Source of the DNA: Acidimicrobiia bacterium
GTDB taxonomy: Bacteria > Actinomycetota > Acidimicrobiia > IMCC26256 > PALSA-555
Direction of reading: 5' to 3'
Length of the DNA stretch: 7,319 nucleotides
NCBI GenBank assembly: GCA_022865365.1
Contig: JALHSW010000364.1
Coordinates: forward strand, 1 to 7,319
The notes beneath the pieces are model-generated. The model searched no databases and was not told the origin of the DNA. It saw only the letters and a list, made by a program, of their open reading frames with translations. The position numbers and the translations under genes were made by a program. Positions 1 to 5,529 of this stretch are shown one piece after another. The first letter of the stretch is position 1, and the number at the start of each line of letters is the position of its first letter.

Positions 1-393
1 GCCGGGCTCGGCCGTGAAGATCGGCCCGGCCTCGTCGATCTCCGGGAAGCCCGTGATGCCACAGCGCACCTCGCCGAAGTGCACGTCGTTGGCGGTGGCC
101 ACCGTTGCCACGAGACGCCCCGACGGCCGTTCGAGGGTGCGCACGTGGCGGGCGAAAAACCCGTCGGGCGCGACACCTTCGACGTCGAGCTGATAGGGCG
201 TGTCGGGTTCGAGCCCGGTGATACGAGCGACGTGGCGCGGCCCGAAGGTGGTCGTCTCGTGATCGCCCGCCCGGGTCGTGACGCGCTCGTCATTGCCGGT
301 CGTGAAGGTGACCACGACCTCGTCGGGTCCGACGCTCATGAGCTCTGCGTGGGCCGGCGTCATCGGCTCCGGCGTCATCGGCTCCGGCGTCAT
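1..393 (-). CDS. Metallophosphoesterase, N-terminal part (runs off the window)
   Basis: My reading of the minus strand stays open from an ATG at 393 to the window edge, giving 131 residues of a longer protein. After a short repeated start (MTPEP twice) comes a beta-rich domain of about 75 residues with a fibronectin-III/PhoD-like ending (GLEPDTPYQLDVEGV). Then comes TVATANDVHFGE at about residues 97-108. Asp103-x-His105 matches metal-binding motif I (D-x-H) of calcineurin-like phosphoesterases, so the catalytic domain begins here and its remaining metal ligands lie outside the window. It probably hydrolyses a phosphoester, but the substrate is unknown. The start is uncertain: ATGs at 393, 378, 363 and 339 are in frame, and the first three sit in a 15-bp tandem repeat. 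The 393 start lies 8 nt after the upstream epsilon-subunit stop, which suggests the same transcript. Confidence 0.75.
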   Translation of the reverse strand, partial: MTPEPMTPEPMTPAHAELMSVGPDEVVVTFTTGNDERVTTRAGDHETTTFGPRHVARITGLEPDTPYQLDVEGVAPDGFFARHVRTLERPSGRLVATVATANDVHFGEVRCGITGFPEIDEAGPIFTAEPG

Positions 394-397
394 CGGC
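354..397. repeat. 15-bp tandem repeat, 2.9 perfect copies
   Basis: The unit ccggcgtcatcggct occurs at 354-368 and 369-383, and again at 384-397 lacking only its last base. Read on the minus strand in the frame of the phosphoesterase it encodes MTPEP, MTPEP, MTP, so each copy supplies an in-frame ATG preceded by GGAG three bases upstream. Copy-number change would lengthen or shorten the N-terminus by five residues without a frameshift. Confidence 0.9.
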
Positions 398-401
398 GAT
401 G

Positions 402-653
402 TCAGACGCGGCTGCGGCGGGCGACGCGTCCGGAGAGCCGCCACGGCCCCCGCTGCACACCGGCGCGGCGCGACATGACGCGCGCCGTGCTCACCCACTC
501 GTGCAGCGTGTCGTCGGGGATCGGATCGGCCGCGATCACCCAGGTGCACTCGCCGACGGCGGCGATGATCGCCGCGATCTCATCAGGCGTCGCGTCCGGC
601 GTGATGCCGCCGAGCACCGGAGTCGTGCTGCTGAGAGGTGGAACACTGCTCAC
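402..653 (-). CDS. Acyl-CoA carboxylase epsilon subunit
   Basis: Small protein of 83 residues. It shows the pattern of actinobacterial acyl-CoA carboxylase epsilon subunits: a short unstructured N-terminus, then a helix of type TPDEIAAIIAAVGE (about residues 21-34). A tryptophan- and arginine-rich C-terminus follows (WVSTARVMSRRAGV and GPWRLSGRVARR). In this family the epsilon subunit binds the carboxyltransferase beta subunit and stabilises or stimulates the alpha-beta holoenzyme in the cytoplasm. The GTG start overlaps the beta-subunit stop as GTGA and I see no ribosome binding site, so translation is probably coupled to the upstream gene. Position directly after the beta gene is the family's usual context and is half of the evidence, because such small subunits are poorly conserved. 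Confidence 0.78.
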   Translation of the reverse strand: MSSVPPLSSTTPVLGGITPDATPDEIAAIIAAVGECTWVIAADPIPDDTLHEWVSTARVMSRRAGVQRGPWRLSGRVARRSRV

Positions 654-2326
654 AGCGGGACGTTGCCGTGCTTGCGCGACGGCAGCTGCTCACGCTTGGT
701 GCGCAGCATCTCGAGCGAGCGGATGAGCACCTTGCGCGTGTCGCGCGGGTCGATCACATCGTCGACGTAGCCGCGCTCTGCCGCGATGTAGGGGTTCGCG
801 AAGCGCTCCGTGTACTCCTCGATCAGCTCCGAGCGCTTCGCCTCGGCGTCATCGGCCTGGTCGAGCTCCTTGCGGAAGATGATGTTGACCGCGCCTTGCG
901 GCCCCATCACCGCGACCTCGGCCGACGGCCATGCAAACGCGAGGTCGGCGCCGATCGACTTCGAGTTCATGACGACGTACGCGCCGCCGTAGGCCTTGCG
1001 TGTGATGACCTGCACTCGCGGCACGGTCGCCTCGCAGTACGCGTACAGCAGCTTGGCACCGTGGCGAATGATGCCGCCGTACTCCTGGTCGGTGCCGGGC
1101 AGGAACCCCGGCACGTCGACGAAGGTCACGAGCGGAACGTTGAACGCGTCGCAGGTGCGCACGAATCGAGCAGCCTTCTCGGAAGCATCAATGTCGAGGG
1201 TTCCGGCGAGGTTCTGCGGCTGGTTGCCCACGATCCCGACGACGTGGCCGTCGAGTCGGGCGAAGCCGCAGACGATGTTCATCGCGAAGAACTGGTGCAC
1301 CTCGAAGAAGTCGCCGTCGTCGACGACCTGCTGGATCACGGCCTTGATGTCGTATGGCTTGTTCGGGGCGTCGGGGATGAGCGCCACGATGTCGTCGCAC
1401 CGGCGCTCGGGGTCGTCGGTGGGCTCGTAGTACGGCGGGTCCTCGAGGTTGTTCTGCGGGAGGAACGACAGCAGATACCGGACCTGCTCGAGGCACACGT
1501 CCTCGTTGTCGGCGACGAAGCCGGCAACCCCCGACTTCGAGGCGTGTGTCATCGCGCCGCCGAGCTCTTCCTGGGTGACGTCCTCACCGGTGACGGTCTT
1601 CACCACGTCGGGACCGGTGATGAACATGTGCGACGTGCCCTTGACCATGAACACGAAGTCGGTCATCGCCGGCGAGTAGACCGCTCCACCGGCGCATGGG
1701 CCCATGATCACGCTGATCTGCGGGATCACCCCTGACGCCTTCACGTTGCGGTGGAAGATGCCGCCGTAGGCGTCGAGGCTCACGACCCCCTCCTGGATGC
1801 GGGCGCCGGCCCCGTCGTTGAGCCCCACCATCGGAGCGCCGACCGACTCGGCGAGGTCCATGACCTTGTGGATCTTCTCGGCGAAGACCTCACCGAGTGC
1901 ACCGCCGAACACGGTGAAGTCCTGGGAGAACACGAACACCTTGCGGCCGTCGATCGCTCCCCAGCCCGTGACCACACCGTCGGTGAGCGGACGGGCGTTC
2001 TCGATCCCGAAACCGTGGGCACGGTGGCGGGCGAGCATGTCGAGCTCGACGAACGTGCCGGGGTCGAGGAGCTTCTCGAGCCGCTCGCGGGCGGTGAGCT
2101 TGCCGCGCTCATGCTGACGCGCGACCGACTTCTCGCTCCCGGCGTGCAGCGCCTGCTCGCGGAGCTCGGCCAGCTGCTCGAGCCGCTCCTCGATCGGGTG
2201 CGGCACGACGACGACGGGCGTACCCGCACCGTCGTCGCCGTGGAGCGCCTCGATCTCGGCCTGCTCCTGGATCTCTGATTCGTCGACGGCCATGTCGCGC
2301 GAGCGTAGTGGCCGCTCTCGAGTCAC
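650..2326 (-). CDS. Acyl-CoA (propionyl/acetyl-CoA) carboxylase beta subunit
   Basis: Carboxyltransferase subunit of a biotin-dependent acyl-CoA carboxylase (PccB/AccB/AccD family). It moves carbon dioxide from carboxybiotin on the alpha subunit to an acyl-CoA such as propionyl-CoA, giving methylmalonyl-CoA. Both crotonase-like halves are present. The N-terminal half has the glycine-rich oxyanion motif GPCAGGA (209-215); the C-terminal half has VDVPGFLPGTDQE followed by KAYGGAYVVM (444-453). Length is 558 residues from the GTG at 2326, or 547 from the ATG at 2293 (MAVDESEIQEQ). The GTG overlaps the epimerase stop (GTGA) but AGAGGA lies immediately against it, and the ATG has no clear ribosome binding site, so the start is undecided. 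The residue matching the substrate-selecting Asp of PccB is Val451, closer to acetyl/propionyl AccB types. The biotinylated alpha subunit is not in the window. Confidence 0.96.
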   Translation of the reverse strand: MTRERPLRSRDMAVDESEIQEQAEIEALHGDDGAGTPVVVVPHPIEERLEQLAELREQALHAGSEKSVARQHERGKLTARERLEKLLDPGTFVELDMLARHRAHGFGIENARPLTDGVVTGWGAIDGRKVFVFSQDFTVFGGALGEVFAEKIHKVMDLAESVGAPMVGLNDGAGARIQEGVVSLDAYGGIFHRNVKASGVIPQISVIMGPCAGGAVYSPAMTDFVFMVKGTSHMFITGPDVVKTVTGEDVTQEELGGAMTHASKSGVAGFVADNEDVCLEQVRYLLSFLPQNNLEDPPYYEPTDDPERRCDDIVALIPDAPNKPYDIKAVIQQVVDDGDFFEVHQFFAMNIVCGFARLDGHVVGIVGNQPQNLAGTLDIDASEKAARFVRTCDAFNVPLVTFVDVPGFLPGTDQEYGGIIRHGAKLLYAYCEATVPRVQVITRKAYGGAYVVMNSKSIGADLAFAWPSAEVAVMGPQGAVNIIFRKELDQADDAEAKRSELIEEYTERFANPYIAAERGYVDDVIDPRDTRKVLIRSLEMLRTKREQLPSRKHGNVPL

Positions 2327-2754
2327 TCCTCTACGAGCTCGATGAGGGTGCCAAAGGCGGTCTTCGGGTGCACGAAGGCGACCGTAGTGCCACGGCTTCC
2401 GGGACGGGGCTCCTCGTCGATCACCCGATGACCTGCTGCCTTCACGCGTTCGAGCGCGGCCGCGCAGTCATCGACCCGGTACCCGACGTGGTGGATCCCC
2501 TCACCGTTCTTCTCGAGGTACTTCGCGACCGGCGAGTCGTCACGGGTCGGGGTGAGGAGCTGCACGTAGGAATCGGCGACCTTCAGGAGCGCCTCCTCCA
2601 CCCCGTCGCGCTCGACGACCTCACGGTGGTCGACCTCACAACCGAAGGTGTCGCGGTAGTACTCGATCGCGGCCTCGAGGTCGTTCACCGCGATCGCGAT
2701 GTGGTCGATCTCGGTGAGCAGCGATCCGTCCTGGTTCGAACTGGAGGTTCTCAT
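2323..2754 (-). CDS. mce: Methylmalonyl-CoA / ethylmalonyl-CoA epimerase
   Basis: A 143-residue protein of the vicinal oxygen chelate (glyoxalase/dioxygenase) superfamily. It interconverts the 2S and 2R forms of methylmalonyl-CoA, and in the ethylmalonyl-CoA pathway the same kind of enzyme also acts on ethylmalonyl-CoA. Two beta-alpha-beta-beta-beta modules are visible, at about 15-68 and 86-142. All four expected metal ligands are present: His18 (EIDHIAIAV), Gln65 (SYVQLLTP), His89 (GIHHVGYRV) and Glu139 (GTLIELVE). The start was chosen because the ATG overlaps the ccrA stop as ATGA and has GGAGG five bases upstream, inside the ccrA coding sequence. An open frame extends further upstream, but it is the ccrA gene read out of frame. 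The position between a crotonyl-CoA carboxylase/reductase and a carboxylase beta subunit supports the assignment. Confidence 0.96.
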   Translation of the reverse strand: MRTSSSNQDGSLLTEIDHIAIAVNDLEAAIEYYRDTFGCEVDHREVVERDGVEEALLKVADSYVQLLTPTRDDSPVAKYLEKNGEGIHHVGYRVDDCAAALERVKAAGHRVIDEEPRPGSRGTTVAFVHPKTAFGTLIELVEE

Positions 2755-4097
2755 GCGTGCCTCCGGAACCGGGTGATCTCGGGAAGCAGGCGCTCGCGGG
2801 TCGCGCCGTCGGTCACACCGAGCCCCTCCTCGGGCGCGAGGACCAGGACGCCGAGCTTCCCCTCGTGCAGGTTGTGGTGCACCTGGTACGCGGCCTCGCC
2901 GACGTCGTCGAGGGAGTACACCGCCGAGAGCGTCGGATGGATCTTGCCCTCGCAGACGAGTCGGTTGGCCTCCCAGGCCTCGCGGTAGTTCGCGAAGTGG
3001 GAGCCCTTGATCGTCTTCAGATTCATCCAGAGGTAGCGGTTGTCGTACTCGATCGTGAAGCCGCTCGTCGCCGCGCACGTGATGATCATCCCGCCGCGCT
3101 TGGCGACGAACACCGACGCGCCCATGGTCTGGCGGCCAGGATGCTCGAACACGATGTCAGGGTCGACACCCACGAGCTCGCGGATCGACTTGCCGAACCG
3201 CCGCCACTCGGCCGGGTCCTGGGTGTGGTCATCGGACCAGAATCGGAACGCCTCGGCCTTGCGGTCGATCACGGCCTCGCAACCCATCTCGCGCAGGAGC
3301 GCGGCGCGCTCGGGTGAGGACACGACACCGACCGGTGTGCCCCCGCCGTTGAGGACGTACTGGACCGCGTAGGCGCCGATGCCGCCACCGGCGCCCCAGA
3401 TCAGCACCGTCTGGCCCTGGGTCATCTGGGCGCCGTTCGGGCTCACGAGCATGCGGTAGCTCGTCGAGTTCGTGAGCGCGTTGACGGCAGCCTCTTCCCA
3501 CGTGAGGTGCTTCGGCTTGGGCATCAGCTGGTTCGAGCGAACCAGCGCGACCTCGGCGAGGCCGCCGTAGTTCGACTCGAAGCCCCAGATCCGCTGGTTC
3601 GAGGCAAGCATCGCGTCGTCGTGCGACGACGGGTCCTGGTCGTCGACGTAGTTGCAGTGCACGGTGACCGCTTCGCCGGGCTTCCACTGGCGCACCGCCG
3701 AGCCCACGCGCAGCACCACTCCGGCGGCATCGCTCCCGACCACGTGGAAAGGCTGATCGTGGCGTGCACCCCAGATGCTCTCCTTGCCGAGCCGCTTCAG
3801 GAACTGGAACGTGGGGAGCGGCTCGAAGATCGACGACCACACCGTGTTGAAGTTGATCGAGCTCGCCATGACCGCGACGTACACCTCGTCGGGTGCGAGC
3901 TCGGGCAGGGCCACCTCGTCGACGTGCAACGACACGCGTGGGTCCTTCTCTTCCGAAGGCATCCCATCGAACATCGTCTGCTCGTCGGCGCGCACGACCG
4001 CACCGCGGAACGAAGCCGGGAGTGGGAGCGCAGCGAGTTCGTCGCCCGGCGCGCCTTCGAGGATCGCAGTTCGGATCGCGTCGATCTCGGTGCTCAT
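2751..4097 (-). CDS. ccrA: Crotonyl-CoA carboxylase/reductase
   Basis: A 448-residue medium-chain dehydrogenase/reductase that carries out NADPH-dependent reductive carboxylation of crotonyl-CoA to (2S)-ethylmalonyl-CoA, the signature step of the ethylmalonyl-CoA pathway and a source of polyketide extender units. The N-terminal catalytic domain is followed by a Rossmann nucleotide-binding segment (IWGAGGGIGAYAVQY, 233-247) and the C-terminal catalytic part. Residues known from the Kitasatospora setae enzyme to hold carbon dioxide are all conserved: Asn84 (INFNTVW), Phe173 and Glu174 (WGFESNYGG), and His367 (KGSHFANYREA). It should therefore be a true carboxylase, not a plain enoyl reductase. 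The start MSTEIDAIRTAIL is preceded by GGGGGA three bases away. An in-frame ATG at 4199 would add 34 unlikely residues through the inverted repeat. It is the first gene of the minus-strand operon. Confidence 0.97.
   Translation of the reverse strand: MSTEIDAIRTAILEGAPGDELAALPLPASFRGAVVRADEQTMFDGMPSEEKDPRVSLHVDEVALPELAPDEVYVAVMASSINFNTVWSSIFEPLPTFQFLKRLGKESIWGARHDQPFHVVGSDAAGVVLRVGSAVRQWKPGEAVTVHCNYVDDQDPSSHDDAMLASNQRIWGFESNYGGLAEVALVRSNQLMPKPKHLTWEEAAVNALTNSTSYRMLVSPNGAQMTQGQTVLIWGAGGGIGAYAVQYVLNGGGTPVGVVSSPERAALLREMGCEAVIDRKAEAFRFWSDDHTQDPAEWRRFGKSIRELVGVDPDIVFEHPGRQTMGASVFVAKRGGMIITCAATSGFTIEYDNRYLWMNLKTIKGSHFANYREAWEANRLVCEGKIHPTLSAVYSLDDVGEAAYQVHHNLHEGKLGVLVLAPEEGLGVTDGATRERLLPEITRFRRHA
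2760..2764 (-). promoter_or_regulatory. Ribosome binding site of the epimerase gene
   Basis: GGAGG on the minus strand, five bases before the ATG at 2754, lies within the final codons of ccrA. It fixes the epimerase start at the ATGA overlap. Confidence 0.75.
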
Positions 4098-4117
4098 GTT
4101 CCCCCAACTCGATTCGG

Positions 4118-4156
4118 GTCCGTGCGGCTTCCCGAGGCTAGGCGGGAAGCACGGAC
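4118..4156. repeat. Inverted repeat upstream of ccrA (8-nt centre)
   Basis: Inner arms GCTTCCCG (4127-4134) and CGGGAAGC (4143-4150) are perfect complements around an 8-nt centre. They are flanked by GTCCGT (4118-4123) pairing with ACGGAC (4151-4156), with a three-base bulge at 4124-4126. That makes 14 base pairs in all, ending 20 nt before the ccrA ATG. No T-run follows on either strand, so it is not an intrinsic terminator. It could be an operator or a 5' leader hairpin of ccrA. Confidence 0.75.
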
Positions 4157-4233
4157 GGGTGACCCGGCTAGAGCCAGGACGGCGGCGCTTGGCTACCATC
4201 CTGGAACTCGTAGTCCGCGTTCCACCGCATCGA

Positions 4234-4263
4234 GTTCTCGCAGCACCTCCAGGCTGCGAGAAC
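4234..4263. repeat. Perfect 11-bp inverted repeat upstream of the thiolase
   Basis: GTTCTCGCAGC (4234-4244) and GCTGCGAGAAC (4253-4263) are exact reverse complements separated by the 8-nt centre acctccag. The right arm ends one base before the thiolase Shine-Dalgarno AGGAGG, and the centre contains CCTCC, the complement of GGAGG. It could be a protein operator, or if transcribed a hairpin controlling ribosome access. No T-run follows, so it is not a terminator. Confidence 0.85.
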
Positions 4264-4264
4264 C

Positions 4265-4270
4265 AGGAGG
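4265..4270 (+). promoter_or_regulatory. Ribosome binding site of the thiolase
   Basis: AGGAGG lies six bases before the ATG at 4277. This is the strongest Shine-Dalgarno sequence in the window and decides the thiolase start. It directly abuts the preceding inverted repeat. Confidence 0.85.
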
Positions 4271-4276
4271 CCCTGC

Positions 4277-5458
4277 ATGCCCGGTTCTGTGATCGTCTCG
4301 TCGGCCCGCACCCCTATCGGCAAGCTGTCGGGTGCATTCGCCTCGCTCACCGCCATGGACCTCGGTGGGTTCGCCATCAAGGCGGCACTCGAGCGCGGTG
4401 GCGTCGGCCCCGAACAGGTCGACTACGTGATCATGGGCCATGTGCTCCAGGCCGGCCAGGGTCAGATCACCGCGCGCCAGGCCGCGGCGAAGGCCGGCAT
4501 CCCGATGTCGGTGCCCGCGCTCACCGTGAACAAGGTGTGCCTGTCGGGCATCAACGCGATCTACCTCGCCGATCAGATGATCCAGTCGGGAGACGCCGAG
4601 GTGGTCGTCGCCGGTGGCATGGAGTCGATGACGCAGGCGCCGTACGTGCTCGGTGGGGCGCGCGCCGGCTACCGCATGGGCAACGCGGAGATGCAGGACT
4701 CGTTGATCCACGACGGTCTGTGGTGCGCGTTCGACATGGAGCACATGGGGACAGGCACGCAGCGCTACGCGAACGAGCGGGAGATCGCGCGCGAGGCGCA
4801 GGATGACCTTGCCGCGAAGAGCCACGAGCGCGCGGCCGCAGCGGTCAAGGAGGGTCGGTTCGCCGACGAGATCGTTGCGGTCGAGATCCCGCAACGAAGA
4901 GGCGACCCGATCCTGGTCGACACCGACGAAGGCGTACGCCCCGGCACGACCCTCGAGTCGCTGGGCGACCTCAGGCCCGCCTTCCACAAGGAGGGGACGA
5001 TCACCGCAGGGAACGCCTCACAGATCTCCGACGCCGGTGCGGCACTCGTGATGACAAGCCGCGAGAAGGCCGAAGAGCTGGGCCTCACGCCGATTGCCGA
5101 GCTCCTGAGCTACGGCATGGTCGCCGGGCCAGATCCCTCGCTGCTGCATCAGCCGTCGCATGCGATCAAGCGCGCCCTCGAGCCGATCGACACCAAGGTG
5201 AAGGATCTCGATCTCCTCGAGATCAACGAGGCCTTCGCTGCCGTCGGGGTGGCATCGATGCGCGACCTCGGCGTCAGCGACGAGCTCGTGAACGTCAACG
5301 GCGGCGCGATCGCCCTCGGTCACCCGGTCGGCATGTCGGGCGCTCGCATCGTGCTGACACTCGTGAACGAGCTGCGCCGTCGGGGTGGCGGCACGGGTGC
5401 CGCGGCGCTGTGCGGCGGCGGCGGCCAGGGCGACGCCGCCATCGTGCGCTCGCTCTAG
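4277..5458 (+). CDS. Acetyl-CoA C-acetyltransferase (thiolase)
   Basis: A full-length 393-residue thiolase that condenses two acetyl-CoA to acetoacetyl-CoA, or runs the reverse reaction, in the cytoplasm. The acyl-accepting cysteine is Cys88 (VNKVCLSG). The rest of the active site is also present: His156 (DMEHMG), Asn317 in NEAFA, His349 in GGAIALGHPVGMSG and the acid/base Cys379 in LCGGGGQGDA. The sequence fits the AtoB/PhaA-like group better than long-chain beta-oxidation thiolases, but chain-length preference cannot be read here. It starts at the ATG with an ideal ribosome binding site. It is transcribed divergently from ccrA, which fits supplying the C4 acyl-CoA entering the ethylmalonyl-CoA route. 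Acetoacetyl-CoA reductase and crotonase would have to be encoded elsewhere. Confidence 0.96.
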   Translation: MPGSVIVSSARTPIGKLSGAFASLTAMDLGGFAIKAALERGGVGPEQVDYVIMGHVLQAGQGQITARQAAAKAGIPMSVPALTVNKVCLSGINAIYLADQMIQSGDAEVVVAGGMESMTQAPYVLGGARAGYRMGNAEMQDSLIHDGLWCAFDMEHMGTGTQRYANEREIAREAQDDLAAKSHERAAAAVKEGRFADEIVAVEIPQRRGDPILVDTDEGVRPGTTLESLGDLRPAFHKEGTITAGNASQISDAGAALVMTSREKAEELGLTPIAELLSYGMVAGPDPSLLHQPSHAIKRALEPIDTKVKDLDLLEINEAFAAVGVASMRDLGVSDELVNVNGGAIALGHPVGMSGARIVLTLVNELRRRGGGTGAAALCGGGGQGDAAIVRSL

Positions 5459-5529
5459 ACGTCTCCCACGACACCTCGCTCCAGACCGGGATGCTGTGAG
5501 CGCAACGGGATCTGCGCCATCCTTCTGGC

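Larger units (their letters stand above)
4098..4276. promoter_or_regulatory. Divergent promoter/operator region between ccrA and thiolase
   Basis: This 179-bp gap separates the two divergently transcribed genes and must carry promoters for both. It contains two large inverted repeats (4118-4156 and 4234-4263), a smaller palindrome CGGGTgACCCG (4156-4166) and GGCTagAGCC (4166-4175). I see weak -10-like hexamers (for example TACCAT at 4194-4199, plus) but no convincing -35 partner, so no promoter is placed. Shared control of both genes is an inference from the layout. Confidence 0.6.

Noticed and set aside
79..726. 215-codon plus-strand open frame over the phosphoesterase, epsilon and beta ends
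   Set aside because: It runs antisense to three genes with better support, has low-complexity RRHRLRRH repeats produced by the 15-bp tandem repeat, and no ribosome binding site.
638..1735. 365-codon plus-strand open frame opposite the carboxylase beta gene
   Set aside because: It is an antisense shadow of a strongly conserved gene. Such long antisense frames are common in GC-rich DNA, and the translation (rich in V, D, H, R) matches no family I know.
2755..3078. Upstream extension of the epimerase frame to 3078
   Set aside because: It lies wholly inside ccrA in another frame with an arginine-rich shadow translation. The ATG at 2754 has GGAGG and the ATGA overlap.
4118..4156. Inverted repeat as an intrinsic terminator
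   Set aside because: No T-run follows on either strand, and it lies between two divergent starts where no transcript needs to end.
4098..4199. N-terminal extension of ccrA to an ATG at 4199
   Set aside because: The added 34 residues are basic and unlike Ccr N-termini, and the extension runs through the inverted repeat. The ATG at 4097 has a ribosome site and gives the family length.
4194..4199. TACCAT as the thiolase -10 box
   Set aside because: No recognisable -35 hexamer lies at 16-18 bp spacing, and TANNNT-like hexamers occur often by chance.
4193..4987. 264-codon minus-strand open frame opposite the thiolase
   Set aside because: It is a shadow of the thiolase. The plus-strand protein has every active-site motif and an ideal ribosome binding site.
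5459..5529. Terminator or promoter between the thiolase and the DUF2207 gene
   Set aside because: I found no stem-loop with a T-run and no convincing promoter hexamers in these 71 bases.
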